Assembly (NCBI RefSeq): GCF_021379005.1
Contig: NZ_CP075171.1
Coordinates: 1,984,001 to 2,048,000 of the forward strand
DNA length: 64,000 bases
Direction of reading: 5' to 3'
From: Leptodesmis sichuanensis A121
GTDB taxonomy: Bacteria > Cyanobacteriota > Cyanobacteriia > Leptolyngbyales > Leptolyngbyaceae
In this document: in pieces, positions 27,846 through 37,531 of the stretch
How positions within the stretch are numbered: the first letter of the stretch is position 1
Layout: every line of letters starts with the position of its first letter
Notes under the pieces: model-generated
The model's input: only the letters and a program-made list of their open reading frames with translations
What the model was told of the DNA's origin: nothing
Databases searched by the model: none
Made by a program: the position numbers and the translations under genes

Positions 27846-30443
27846 ATGAATCTACCTGTCATTCTAGATATTGCGATCGGGCTGATGTTCATCTTTCTGA
27901 TCGCGAGTTTGCTGGCATCTGAAATTCAAGAACTGCTGGCGGCGCTCTTGCAGTGGCGAGCTAAACATCTGAAAGACTCAATTCAAAACCTGATAGCCGG
28001 GGGGTACGGAACTCAAGACAGCGATCAGGTGAGGGGCTTTGTCGAAGCTATCTACAACGACCCATTAATTAAAAACATTAACCAAAGTTCCAGGGGGTTA
28101 ATTGGTCGCTTAGGACAGGCGGCTTACCAAATTTTTTACGGCAATAATAAAATTTTTGGAGCCAATAAAACCGCCCCCTCCTATATTTCATCCGAAACCT
28201 TTGCCACCAGCCTGTTAGAGCAGGTGGGAATGGCTTCCTTAATTGGCAAGTTAACCGAAATCCGTCTGGAAAAATTTATCGGGCGCATCGTGGGGTTATA
28301 CACGGTTGAAGAAACCGCAGATCCAGACACAGATACTGTAAAACGTACCATCCACATTCCTTCCGCTCAGGAATTTGAGCAGAAAGATAACTGGGAAAAG
28401 GGCGGAATTCGCGTTCTGGCAGAAAAAGCACGAGCCTTAGCTGAAGCTCCTCAGACTATAGGAGAAACGGCCAACGCGATTCTGACTCTGGATGATCGCA
28501 ATCCCGACTTTGTTGCCTTGGTAGAGGAATATGACGATCTGCTGATGGATTTCAAAGCGGGCCAGGTCAATATCCGGACTTGTGTTGAGCGGATGCAGGA
28601 GGGGTTAAAGCTATTTATTAGTCAGGTGGGAGAAAAAATTCCAGCGGCAGATCCCCAGAGGGCGACTGGTGCTGCAGCCAAGTCCCAACAAGATTTTGAA
28701 AGGAAACAACTGGATTACTTCCACAAGCGTTTGAAAGCTCTGGATAGCAGCACTTTCGGTGAAAACAGTGCGCGGGCGATCGCTTCTGGTAAATTAAGAC
28801 CCAATCTGCTGGAAATTGCGGAAGTATTTGACCGCAGCAGTATGACCTATGAAGAGATTGAACGCGCATTCCAAGATGCCAGGGCGGCTTATGAAGCCAG
28901 TAGCAAAGCGACAACGATTAGACCTGTTTGGGAGACGATCGCCGCAAGAGTGAATGAGTTAGCCAGAACCAGAAATGCGGCTAATTCAGGCCAAACCGAT
29001 CCTCTGGCTTTCGGAATGACCAGTATTCCCACTGCTTCTGCGATCGCCCCACCCATTACCATAGAGGACTTGCTCAGTGAGCAGTATCAAACTGAGGTAG
29101 AAGAAGTTTTAAGAACGCTAACTCCTAAGGAACAGGACATTTATCGGCAGACTTACCAGGATCAAGGGTGGAAACAATACCAGCAAATTATTTTGAAAGT
29201 CATCCAAAATATTGCTGACCAACTGCAAAACGGAGGGACTGCCTCCGCATCAAACGACCTGGGACGGCTGTTTAGCTCAGACAAAGACACTTACGATTAT
29301 CATGTGCTCGCTTACCCGATCCGGGATACAAACCGCTTTTCTCCTGCGGAACTGAAGCGATCGTTTGTGAAGCGATGGCAGGATCTGGATGATGCCACCC
29401 TCATCGCTTATGTCAAACATTCCCTCAGCAAATTGTTTGATGAAGAGCGCCAGATGTGCATTAATGCCGCCCTGAATACCCTGTCTTTAGATCAACGCAA
29501 GATTTATAAGAACTATCAAACCTATGATCAGATTCAAGACTTTTTAAGTCGGGTGCCGCCCCAGGTTAAGCAAAGCCTTGCAATTTTGGCTCGACGCGCC
29601 TACGTCAAAGTCCAGGAAACGGACAAGCAACTGAATCAGTTTAGGGAAGAAGTATCAGCCTGGTTCGATCGCTCCATGAGTCGTGCCTCCGGAGTTTACA
29701 AGCGGAATGCCAGGTTGGTTGCGATCGTCATTGGTATCCTGATAGCTCTGATTATCAACATTGATACCTTTCACATCATGTCCCGGCTGTCAGTCGATGA
29801 AGATTTACGACAGGCGATTACCCAAAAAGCAGGGGAAGTAACTCAACCACCTGCCGGAGCGCCTCAAGGGAACAATCCTCCCGATTTAAAGGCTCTAGTG
29901 CAGAAAACTGCTCCTGTGCTGGAACAGGTTGCCCTACCTATCCAATGGACTCCAACCAACTTGAGGCAACAGTTTGGATGCAGCGTTCCCCAAGCGCAGA
30001 CAGGTACATCCAACCCTGCTGCGGCTAATCCGGTGAGCAGTCCTGCTGCAACGCCCCCTGATAATCCTGCGATTACAACCCCTCAGCCCAGCCCTTCACC
30101 CCCTGCCACTGAGGGGGGCAATCCCCCCCCTGACCAAACCGGAGTGGTAGCTGCCAACATTCAGGAGTGGCAACAATTTTACAGAGACTGCCTACCCCAG
30201 TCACGCCCAGATCAGAAGCCCTCTGCTGAACCTCCTCATCCAATTGCCATGGTGAGTGAGGTTGCACTGAAGAGACCCGGGAGCATTCCTCGAATGGCGA
30301 TGGGTTGGCTCATTAGCGGGTTGGCAATCTCTATGGGTGCCCCCTTCTGGTTCGACCTGTTCAGCAAGATTATGAACGTCCGCAACACAGGCAGTCGCCC
30401 AGCCTCGACGACAGATAAGCAAAACCCGAATCCGCCGACTTAA
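27846..30443 (+). CDS. Large membrane protein of unknown function, 865 aa
   Basis: Starts with a membrane helix (MNLPVILDIAIGLMFIFLIA), then a long mostly helical soluble region (about 40-610). A second membrane helix lies near 620-640 (LVAIVIGILIALIINI), a Pro/Ala-rich linker near 680-760, and a C-terminal segment WLISGLAISMGAPFWFDLF near 815-835. The first 45 residues and the last 50, with GAPFWFD and KIMNVRNTG, recall a widespread bacterial family of unknown function; the internal region is larger here. No enzyme motif was found. It stands alone between an SSB-like gene and a convergent GT-C gene. Confidence 0.75.
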   Translation: MNLPVILDIAIGLMFIFLIASLLASEIQELLAALLQWRAKHLKDSIQNLIAGGYGTQDSDQVRGFVEAIYNDPLIKNINQSSRGLIGRLGQAAYQIFYGNNKIFGANKTAPSYISSETFATSLLEQVGMASLIGKLTEIRLEKFIGRIVGLYTVEETADPDTDTVKRTIHIPSAQEFEQKDNWEKGGIRVLAEKARALAEAPQTIGETANAILTLDDRNPDFVALVEEYDDLLMDFKAGQVNIRTCVERMQEGLKLFISQVGEKIPAADPQRATGAAAKSQQDFERKQLDYFHKRLKALDSSTFGENSARAIASGKLRPNLLEIAEVFDRSSMTYEEIERAFQDARAAYEASSKATTIRPVWETIAARVNELARTRNAANSGQTDPLAFGMTSIPTASAIAPPITIEDLLSEQYQTEVEEVLRTLTPKEQDIYRQTYQDQGWKQYQQIILKVIQNIADQLQNGGTASASNDLGRLFSSDKDTYDYHVLAYPIRDTNRFSPAELKRSFVKRWQDLDDATLIAYVKHSLSKLFDEERQMCINAALNTLSLDQRKIYKNYQTYDQIQDFLSRVPPQVKQSLAILARRAYVKVQETDKQLNQFREEVSAWFDRSMSRASGVYKRNARLVAIVIGILIALIINIDTFHIMSRLSVDEDLRQAITQKAGEVTQPPAGAPQGNNPPDLKALVQKTAPVLEQVALPIQWTPTNLRQQFGCSVPQAQTGTSNPAAANPVSSPAATPPDNPAITTPQPSPSPPATEGGNPPPDQTGVVAANIQEWQQFYRDCLPQSRPDQKPSAEPPHPIAMVSEVALKRPGSIPRMAMGWLISGLAISMGAPFWFDLFSKIMNVRNTGSRPASTTDKQNPNPPT

Positions 30444-30499
30444 AGAAATAGGGGGAGATAGGCGTATGAGTTCGGGGGAAAAAGTTTCACTCTTAACTC

Positions 30500-31966
30500 T
30501 TAATTCTCAACTCTCAACTCTTCCTGGATTCCCGGTTCCCTCTCCCCCCTCAATATCCATGCACCCGCCAGCATCGTGAAGGTCGGTAGGCCGATTGCCA
30601 TCAGGCTTCGCAGTCCGGCATCTCCCACAAGCCAGTACATGGCACTACTGGAGACACCAAACATCAGCACGGTTAATCCAAACAACCGGGCACCGGGTAG
30701 GACAGCCGCGATCGCATAAAGAATCGACACATACCAGGGCATTAGCCAGGAGGTAGCATACAGCATCAAGACCAGTGCCACCCATCCCATATCCTCTAAT
30801 AAAGTCATTGCAGAATAGGCGGGTCTGCGGAATATCTGCAGCACCACCCACGCATAAAACGCCGCAAAGCCCACCAGGAGGTATCGGGAGAATTGCAGCA
30901 GCCAATACTTTTGTGCTGCTGGGGAAGGGGCTGCCGGATCGAGGGCTTTGAAGGTTTCCAGTCCCGCTCGCAGCAGGGCAGGCAGAGAAGATTGGTACTG
31001 ACCGACCACACCAGGATTCAATAAACTGCTCCAGGCGGCCAGATTGGGCAGAACAGTTTTCCAGAGGCCGATCGCGATCGCAATAGAAGCCAGTAACCCC
31101 AGGAGCAGATTGACCCAGCAGCGTTTCCGCACCAGAAAGCAAAGTAACAGAGGTAGCCAGATCACCGGAATGGTTTTGGTCAGAAATCCGCCCCAGATGG
31201 CGAGAAAGGCTCTGCTGTAAAGCCCCTTAAATAGGCAGAGAGCCGTCAGCAAAATGCTGGTGGAGACAAACACATCCACATGGGCTGACCCTACCTGTTC
31301 CATCAATAGCACTGGAGCCAGGAGATAGGCGATCGCCACCTTACCCCGCATATTCGGGGGCAAAATCTTCCAGACCAGAAAGCCATTTAGAATATGGGCC
31401 AACAAACAAAAGACCTTAAACCCATAGATAGCCAGCACGGGATGGAGGGCAACCAGAGCCGCTGCTGCAGTAAATAACCGCTGGGAAATGGGACCATAGG
31501 TAGAGGTTTGCTTCCAATCCACAAACGGTGACAACTCAGAGGTGAAGGCCCCAGCCTTCACGGTGAAGGGATCAATGGCACTCAGATTCATTAATCCAGA
31601 GTGCAGATACAGGTAAATGTCGTTGCCCAGCGGATAAGCGATAAAAGCCAACGCCAGAAATAACCCTGCCCGTTGCAAAAGGCTGGAAAACTTGGGATAA
31701 CTGTAAGCTGACGTAGGCGTTCCCAGAAACCAGACGACGTGCAGCAACACCAGGGCCAGATAACTGAGACTAATTCCGAGTTGGCTGGCTAGATTGGGAA
31801 AGGTGGCAAACCGCCTGCCCCCAGCCAGGAGATAGTGGAACTTTTCTATCCCCAAGATGGTCAAAACACCACTCAGATACAGGGCTAAAGGCAGGGCAAT
31901 TCCGATAAAGGCTGCAGTGCCGATCGTAACCTGAGGGGAAGAGGGGAGAGGCAGAGTTTCTTTCAC
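30500..31966 (-). CDS. Polytopic GT-C-type membrane glycosyltransferase (mannosyltransferase-like)
   Basis: A 488-residue protein with about 12 hydrophobic segments, starting at GTG 31966. The loop NDIYLYLHSG followed by TSTYGPISQRLF resembles polyprenol-phosphate-mannose-dependent and GT87-like transferases, in which an Asp in the first loop is catalytic. Acceptor and sugar are unknown. Sugar-nucleotide genes at 24.5 and 37.5 kb suggest a shared glycan pathway, but they are not in one operon. It is divergent from the WD40 gene with a 64-bp spacer. Confidence 0.75.
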   Translation of the reverse strand: MKETLPLPSSPQVTIGTAAFIGIALPLALYLSGVLTILGIEKFHYLLAGGRRFATFPNLASQLGISLSYLALVLLHVVWFLGTPTSAYSYPKFSSLLQRAGLFLALAFIAYPLGNDIYLYLHSGLMNLSAIDPFTVKAGAFTSELSPFVDWKQTSTYGPISQRLFTAAAALVALHPVLAIYGFKVFCLLAHILNGFLVWKILPPNMRGKVAIAYLLAPVLLMEQVGSAHVDVFVSTSILLTALCLFKGLYSRAFLAIWGGFLTKTIPVIWLPLLLCFLVRKRCWVNLLLGLLASIAIAIGLWKTVLPNLAAWSSLLNPGVVGQYQSSLPALLRAGLETFKALDPAAPSPAAQKYWLLQFSRYLLVGFAAFYAWVVLQIFRRPAYSAMTLLEDMGWVALVLMLYATSWLMPWYVSILYAIAAVLPGARLFGLTVLMFGVSSSAMYWLVGDAGLRSLMAIGLPTFTMLAGAWILRGEREPGIQEELRVEN

Positions 31967-32030
31967 AACTGAACTAAAAACAACAAAACATCTGAGGCAT
32001 CGACATCAGGGAAGCAAACACAGCCAAACC

Positions 32031-33149
32031 ATGAAGCACAAACGATTTTCGCAAATTCTGGGAATTAGTATAATCGCCTCCCTGCTCGTCGCCACTGTCA
32101 TCAGTATTTATGGTCTGGTCAAGAGTGAAATTGTGCTCCGACGGGACAGTTACTTTTGCCTGCCTGCTCCACCCACCAGCCCACCCCCCTGTTATGGTCA
32201 GGAAACGATCCTTTCTCAGGATGCGGTCACGGCCCTGGCGACCTCAGCGGATGACCTCCTGCTGGCCAGTGGTACAGGAAATAAGATTCAGGTATGGAAC
32301 TTAAAAACGCTGAAACCGATACGATCGCTGACCGGGCACCGCAACTGGATTTCGGCACTCGCCTTCAGTCCCAATGGTCAATTACTGGCCAGCAGTAGCC
32401 TGGATCAAACCATCCGCTTGTGGGACTTGCAAACGGGCACCTTGATGATGACGCTCTATCCCCGTCAGGTCGTCACAACTCTTGCCTTCAGTCCCGATGG
32501 TGCCACTCTTGCCAGTGGTAGCCGTCTTGTCACCAGCAACAGCGTGGCTTCCCAAATTCCCCTCCAGCTTTGGGATCTGAACAGCCAACGAATTCAGCGC
32601 AGTATCCAGACTGGCCCGATCAACGCGCTCGCCTTCAGTCCTGATGGTCAGTGGTTGGCCGCAGGTGCACAGGATACTAAATTATGGCAATTGCCGGAAG
32701 GCCGTTGGACACATACCCTGCGATCGCATCAATTAAACGCTCTCCTTTTCAGTCTTGATAGCCAAATTCTGGTGACTGGCAGCGAGGGAAGCCAGGGCGA
32801 AGATGGCATGAACTTCTGGCAGGTGAACTCAGGAACCCTTAGCCGCACCATTGACTCCGTTGCCGATGACCTGGCGCTCACAGCAGATGGCAAGATGTTG
32901 GCTAGCACGTTGGGCGGTGTTGTTAACCTGTGGCGAATGAAACCTCTGGGCTATTTAGGAACCCTGCGTGGCTCTCAATTCAGCACCATGTTTGTCCGCT
33001 TTGGACTGAATGGTCGAGAGATTATTACGGGAAGCAGTGATGGCATTCGGGTGTGGCAGGAGGAGAAGTTGGGAATGAAGAGGGAAGAGGGAAGAGGGAA
33101 GAGTTATAGCCGTTTTCACTATCAGGGCTTGACGACGAATGACAAATAA
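32031..33149 (+). CDS. Membrane-anchored WD40-repeat protein
   Basis: A 372-residue protein with an N-terminal hydrophobic anchor (about residues 10-28) followed by WD40 blades. Recognisable repeats are SLTGHRNWISALAFSPNG, LASSSLDQTIRLWDL, TLAFSPDGATLASGS, ALAFSPDGQWLAAG and IITGSSDGIRVW, about seven in total, enough for one propeller. It is likely a periplasmic or lumenal scaffold; no partner is known. The last 30 residues come from an agggaag heptad repeat (about 33075-33105) and look accidental rather than conserved. Confidence 0.88.
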   Translation: MKHKRFSQILGISIIASLLVATVISIYGLVKSEIVLRRDSYFCLPAPPTSPPPCYGQETILSQDAVTALATSADDLLLASGTGNKIQVWNLKTLKPIRSLTGHRNWISALAFSPNGQLLASSSLDQTIRLWDLQTGTLMMTLYPRQVVTTLAFSPDGATLASGSRLVTSNSVASQIPLQLWDLNSQRIQRSIQTGPINALAFSPDGQWLAAGAQDTKLWQLPEGRWTHTLRSHQLNALLFSLDSQILVTGSEGSQGEDGMNFWQVNSGTLSRTIDSVADDLALTADGKMLASTLGGVVNLWRMKPLGYLGTLRGSQFSTMFVRFGLNGREIITGSSDGIRVWQEEKLGMKREEGRGKSYSRFHYQGLTTNDK

Positions 33150-33157
33150 CATCTCCT

Positions 33158-34294
33158 ATGCAGTACCGCCGTTTTGGTAAAACGAATCTTCAGCTTTCTG
33201 TATTTTCTCTGGGAACGATGCGCTGTCTGGCGACAGAAGAGGTTGCCTATCAGACGGTGCAGCGGGCGATCGTGCTGGGCATTAATCATCTGGAAACAGC
33301 CAGGGGCTATGGGCAGAGTGAGCGATATCTGGGTCAGGCTTTACAAAGTGGACTCTCCGTTGTCCGCAAGCAGCTTTATATCACTACTAAACTGCCTCCA
33401 ACTCCCGATCCGGATCCCATAGAACGCGCGATCGACGAGTCCCTGGAGCGTTTAGGGATTGATTATCTGGATGGATTGGCAATTCATGGCCTGAATACAG
33501 AGGCCCATCTCGCCTGGGTAGAAGCCTCCAATGGTTGTATGCAGGCTGTTCAACGAGCGGTTGCGGATGGGCGAGTTCGCCATGTTGGGTTTTCCACGCA
33601 TGGATCGCTGGACGTGATTTTGCGGGCGATCGCCACCGATCAATTCGAGTTCATCAACCTGCACTACTACCTTTTCTTCCAGCGTCATGCTCCCGCGATC
33701 GACCTGGCGCATCAAAAAGATATGGGAATTTTTATTATTTCCCCATTCGATAAAGGTGGGTTACTGTATACTCCGCCCCAAGCTTTGCAAGACTTGTGTG
33801 CGCCCTTATCGCCGTTGGCCATAAACACTCGTTTTCTGCTCAGTGACCCCAGAATTACCACCCTCAGTATTGGCCCTGCAAACCCGCAGGAACTGGATTG
33901 GCCCCTGGAAATAGCCGATCAGGATGGCCCCTTATCGCTGGCAGAGCAAGCCATTTTAGAACGGTTGCAGATTCAACAGGAGAAGGTTTTGGATGGCGAT
34001 CGCTGTAGCCAGTGCTATGCCTGCTTACCCTGTCCTGAACAGATTAATATTCCAGAAGTCTTGCGGCTGCGAAATCTGGCGATCGCCTACGATATGGCTC
34101 AGTACGGCCAGTACCGCTACCGTATGTTTGAAAATGCAGGTCACTGGTTTCCCGGCAGCAAAGCTAACCGCTGTACCGACTGTGGCGACTGCCTCCCCCG
34201 CTGCCCAGAACAACTCAATATCCCAGTCTTACTGAGAGACACTCACCAACGTCTTAATGGTTCAGCAAGACGACGGCTATGGGAGGAAACCTGA
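33158..34294 (+). CDS. Aldo/keto reductase with C-terminal ferredoxin-type Fe-S motif
   Basis: A 378-residue protein. Residues 1-270 form an aldo/keto reductase barrel: MQYRRFGKTNLQLSVFSLG, the tyrosine region ETARGYGQSERYLG, the lysine in YITTKL and the His in LAIHGLN. The C-terminal 110 residues carry two Cys clusters, CSQCYACLPCPEQINIP and CTDCGDCLPRCPEQLNIP, as in the ferredoxin-like tail of this subfamily. The substrate is unknown. It follows the WD40 gene by 8 bp on the same strand and converges with the Fur-family gene. Confidence 0.9.
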   Translation: MQYRRFGKTNLQLSVFSLGTMRCLATEEVAYQTVQRAIVLGINHLETARGYGQSERYLGQALQSGLSVVRKQLYITTKLPPTPDPDPIERAIDESLERLGIDYLDGLAIHGLNTEAHLAWVEASNGCMQAVQRAVADGRVRHVGFSTHGSLDVILRAIATDQFEFINLHYYLFFQRHAPAIDLAHQKDMGIFIISPFDKGGLLYTPPQALQDLCAPLSPLAINTRFLLSDPRITTLSIGPANPQELDWPLEIADQDGPLSLAEQAILERLQIQQEKVLDGDRCSQCYACLPCPEQINIPEVLRLRNLAIAYDMAQYGQYRYRMFENAGHWFPGSKANRCTDCGDCLPRCPEQLNIPVLLRDTHQRLNGSARRRLWEET

Positions 34295-34304
34295 TCTCCG
34301 ATTC

Positions 34305-34766
34305 CTAATGCTCAAACGAACTTTCTTCAGCAGAGCGATTCCGATACCCATAGAAATCAATGTGATAATCGACAATGCGAACGCCAGTATGTTCTTCAAT
34401 CTGTTGCAGGATTGAATCCGGTAGCTTCACATGCACATCCAGAATTTGGTTCGTATCCAGGCAATTGACGTGGCTGTGCGAGTCACTGATATTGCCGTAT
34501 AACCGACCATCCGATCGCTCAATGCACTCAATAATTCCCTGACTGGATAAAGCTTCCAAATTCTGATAAACCGAGGTGTGACCAATCTCCTTACCCTGCT
34601 GATTCAGACGGTCATAAATCTCTCGCGCAGACAAATGTTCCTGTGCGTCCCACAGCAGCTCTAAAATGAAGCGACGTTGACGGCTGAGACGCATCCCAAG
34701 ATTCTGACAGCGCTCTAAAGCATCATCCAGCGATCGAATTGGTTTTAAGATGGCAGTATCGTTCAT
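34305..34766 (-). CDS. Fur-family regulator, FurC/PerR-like
   Basis: A 153-residue Fur-family repressor. The winged helix is clear (MRLSRQRRFILELLW, HLSAREIYDRL, GHTSVYQNLEALSSQGII). The metal-sensing half has HSHVNCLDTNQILDVHV; it lacks the CxxC zinc pairs of ordinary Fur or Zur and resembles cyanobacterial FurC, described as the PerR-type peroxide regulator. Residues matching regulatory sites are His/Asp in NISDSHSH and DYHIDFYG. It probably binds AT-rich boxes near its own promoter at 34767-34890. Oxidative-stress role is inferred from family resemblance. Confidence 0.8.
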   Translation of the reverse strand: MNDTAILKPIRSLDDALERCQNLGMRLSRQRRFILELLWDAQEHLSAREIYDRLNQQGKEIGHTSVYQNLEALSSQGIIECIERSDGRLYGNISDSHSHVNCLDTNQILDVHVKLPDSILQQIEEHTGVRIVDYHIDFYGYRNRSAEESSFEH

Positions 34767-34935
34767 AGTTACTTAGAGGTATTACCGCATACTCTACCTC
34801 TAGCTACAGTTGTAGCACAGGCTAAAACAAAGTCGCTACAAGTTTAGTTTAGGTCACACACCCACCTCTCCCCCCGCCCCCTTCATTCCAGTGCGACCTT
34901 ACTTCACAATAGGAAAAGACACAACACAATTGGTA

Positions 34936-35550
34936 ATGATTCCTATGCCCTTTTCCTGGTTGCGATCGCGCCTTTCCCTAATTTCCCCCCCTATTTGGCG
35001 CAAAATCTGCATGGTAACGCTCAGTGTATTGCTGGTGCTGGGGACAGTCACAGTGGCTCAGGTGCAGCCTGCGCTGGCCAGTCTACAAGACGATCATTAC
35101 GATGGAGAAATCTTTGCATTGTATGCAGGGAATGGCTCCCTCATTCCCCCCAAAGTGACTTTAGAACAGGGGTTTCAACGGAAACGTCCGGTTTTGCTGG
35201 TGTTTTATGTAGATGACAGTCAGGATTGTAAACAGTATTCGATCGTTCTTTCTCAACTTCAGGCATTTTACGTTCGGGCCGCTGACATCATCCCTATCCG
35301 GGCGGATTCCATTCCTCCTAAAAGTAAGTATGCTCCTACAGAACCTGGCTACTATTACAAAGGATTAGTTCCGCAAACCATTTTGTTTGATGAAACAGGC
35401 AAGATTGTCCTCAATGAAACTGGCGTGTTGAGCTTTGAACAGGTAGATGACAAATTCCGGGAGGTATTTGATCTGCTGCCCCGCTCCGAATCGGCTGAAC
35501 TCAAACGCCGTCCCCTGAACGAAATCAATACGGAACTGGTGAAGCAGTAG
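34936..35550 (+). CDS. Thylakoid membrane photosystem I accumulation factor
   Basis: A 204-residue protein, started at ATG 34936 rather than GTG 34891. A hydrophobic segment (about residues 24-44) ends in ALASL, a plausible signal or anchor sequence into the thylakoid lumen. The mature part begins with DGEIFALYAGNGSLIPPKV and has a thioredoxin-like core (PVLLVFYVDDSQDCKQY), but no CxxC. The string GYYYKGLVPQTILFDETG and the ending PRSESAELKRRPLNE match the cyanobacterial family annotated as needed for PSI accumulation. Confidence 0.85.
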   Translation: MIPMPFSWLRSRLSLISPPIWRKICMVTLSVLLVLGTVTVAQVQPALASLQDDHYDGEIFALYAGNGSLIPPKVTLEQGFQRKRPVLLVFYVDDSQDCKQYSIVLSQLQAFYVRAADIIPIRADSIPPKSKYAPTEPGYYYKGLVPQTILFDETGKIVLNETGVLSFEQVDDKFREVFDLLPRSESAELKRRPLNEINTELVKQ

Positions 35551-35745
35551 TCCAGGCTACTTCCTGCTTGGCTGGGATGCCTCTACATTGCTGAAAAGTA
35601 AACTTTAGTAACAACCAGTGAAAAAGGGGCGAAGACCCATGACAAAACAGAGGCAACTGGTCGATACTCGAAGCACGCTCAAAATCCGTTTGAGGCACAA
35701 CCCGGTCAATCCTTCCACCCCTTACCTCTGCTGGGGGATGGCTTA

Positions 35746-36472
35746 ATGTCACCCATTTACACCACAGATGACCTGATCAGAATCCTGGCAGACGAGCGCC
35801 GAGCCTGCATGAACGGGCAGCGCCTGAACCTGGCTGTCAGTCCCTCAGGTAGTCCGTTTTTGGATAAGTTCCTGCAACCCGATGGACTGCAAAAGTTTAC
35901 GGCCTACAATGACTTCCGTGCTGCCGTACACCAGTACCAAAAAGACCATCAGGTTTCTGGCATTGTCTGGCAAAGCCTGACGATTAAGGGCCGTCCGATT
36001 CGCTTCCCTAAAGTAGATGAGCAGTTGGCGGCCCTCCCCAAAGATTTGCAGTTACTGAAATCCTTCAAAGGTACCCTGTATGACTTCTGGTGTGAGGTGA
36101 CAACCGGACTGGATCTTTACCTGAGTTTGAATGCGGGGAAATCCCATCAATCGATCGCCCCAGCCGATGTGGAGCGAATCCTGCACCGTACCGAATGGTT
36201 GACCTTAAGCCAGCAGGGAGCATCCGACACGCTGGAAATTATTCTGCAAATGGGTTGGGGAAAGCCAGAAGAGGCCACTTACCGACGGGGCTTTCCTGAA
36301 TCTGGGAGCGAGTATGTCCATGCGGTGAATCCGGGGCGGCAACCGTTGGTATGAAACGCAGGGCAAAGTCAACGATCGCAGGGAGTTGCTCAACATCATA
36401 CTCACTCTGGGGAATGGCGATCACCACAAGCCCGTGCCCAAACTACTCAACCGCGCTTTCGTTGACGGCTAA
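35746..36472 (+). pseudogene. Conserved-type hypothetical protein with a +1 frameshift near the C terminus
   Basis: The open frame from ATG 35746 stops at 36354 (202 residues; YTTDDLIRILADERRACM at the N terminus), with no recognised domain. The frame +1 from it is open to TAA 36470-36472 and reads like real protein from 36338 (GNRWYETQGKVNDRRELLN, then LGNGDHHKPVPKLLNR). Joining them near 36334-36338, where the text is ccggggcggc, gives about 241 residues. One extra G or C there would explain the break; a sequencing or assembly error is equally possible. The rejoined gene would overlap the convergent carboxypeptidase gene by 30 bp. Confidence 0.75.
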
Positions 36473-37531
36473 GGTTTTGGCAGTGGCATCCAGAGTGGCG
36501 GTGGCTCCGATCGGCAAAACGGCATTTTCTCGAACGTGACCAAACATCAGGTTGTACAGGGTGGGTTTTCCCAGGGGGATAAAGCGATCGCGCAAGACAT
36601 TTTCCAGGCTAATGGTTTGGGGGAAGGAAGCCCGAAATTCTTTGGGGTAGCAATCGACAAAATGGCCTAAAGCAATACCAGCCGCATCCTGCAGCTTTCC
36701 TGCCAGCCAGAGTTGGGTCAACATACGATCGATACGGTAAGGTTCCTCATCAATTTCTTCCAGGAACAAAATCTTGCCACGGGTATCCGGTTCGTAAGGC
36801 GTGCCGATCAGATTAGTCACTAATGTCAAGTTGCCGCCGACCAGTGGCCCCGTGGCTCGTCCCGGTACCAGGGTAATCAGGCGGTTACTGCGTTCAACGG
36901 TGCCTTCGGGAGTGGGAGGGGGTTTGGCAATTTTACCGATCGGCGAGGCAGTCATAATGACGCGGCGAAAATGCTCTTTGGCGTAATCTCCTACTCCGGT
37001 GAGGCCAGAAGATCCATGAAACGTCACTAAACCAGTTTTACGATTGAGGCCAATCAAGAGGGCGGTGATGTCGCTATGACCTACAACGACCTTGGGCGAT
37101 CGGCGAATCTGGTCATAGTCCAGCAGGGGTAGAATGCGACTACAGCCATAGCCACCGGAAAAGGTGACGATGCCCCGGATATCGGGACGACGAAACATTT
37201 CGTTGAGGTCTGCTGCCCGCTCTGCATCACTGCCTGCCAGGTAGCCATTCTGAGCCATGATATTGCGTCCCAAGACGACCCTGAAGCCGTACTGCTCCAT
37301 TGTTTCCCTGGCAATCTGCAGGTCTTCTGGCTCATATACATTGCTGGCCGGAGCCACCATGCCGACGGTGTCTCCAGGGCGCAAAACAGGCGGCTTCAGG
37401 ACGGAAGAGGAGGGGGTTGGAGAAGCAACCGCTTTGTGGAGAGTTCCTGTCGATAGCGACATCGCCAGTCCTCCGGTTGCAAGCTGGAGAAACTGACGAC
37501 GGGAGACCGGGAAGGGATCAGGATGGGCCAT
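36443..37531 (-). CDS. ldcA: LD-carboxypeptidase (S66, murein tetrapeptide carboxypeptidase)
   Basis: A 362-residue serine peptidase that removes the terminal D-Ala from L,D-linked muropeptides in peptidoglycan recycling. The N terminus has a twin-arginine-like signal (SRRQFLQLATGGLAM), so it may be exported folded. Catalytic features of family S66 are visible: VVGHSDITALL (nucleophile Ser), FLEEIDEEPYRID (Glu), and LGHFVDC (His). Its ATG overlaps the stop of the upstream nucleotidyltransferase (TGATG), suggesting translational coupling. Confidence 0.9.
   Translation of the reverse strand: MAHPDPFPVSRRQFLQLATGGLAMSLSTGTLHKAVASPTPSSSVLKPPVLRPGDTVGMVAPASNVYEPEDLQIARETMEQYGFRVVLGRNIMAQNGYLAGSDAERAADLNEMFRRPDIRGIVTFSGGYGCSRILPLLDYDQIRRSPKVVVGHSDITALLIGLNRKTGLVTFHGSSGLTGVGDYAKEHFRRVIMTASPIGKIAKPPPTPEGTVERSNRLITLVPGRATGPLVGGNLTLVTNLIGTPYEPDTRGKILFLEEIDEEPYRIDRMLTQLWLAGKLQDAAGIALGHFVDCYPKEFRASFPQTISLENVLRDRFIPLGKPTLYNLMFGHVRENAVLPIGATATLDATAKTLAVNESAVE

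Noticed and set aside
36239-36427. Antisense frame with a protein-like start (MVIAIPQSEYDVEQLPA)
   Set aside because: It is the reverse of the +1-frame continuation of the 35746 gene, whose plus-strand reading is more convincing and runs to a proper stop.
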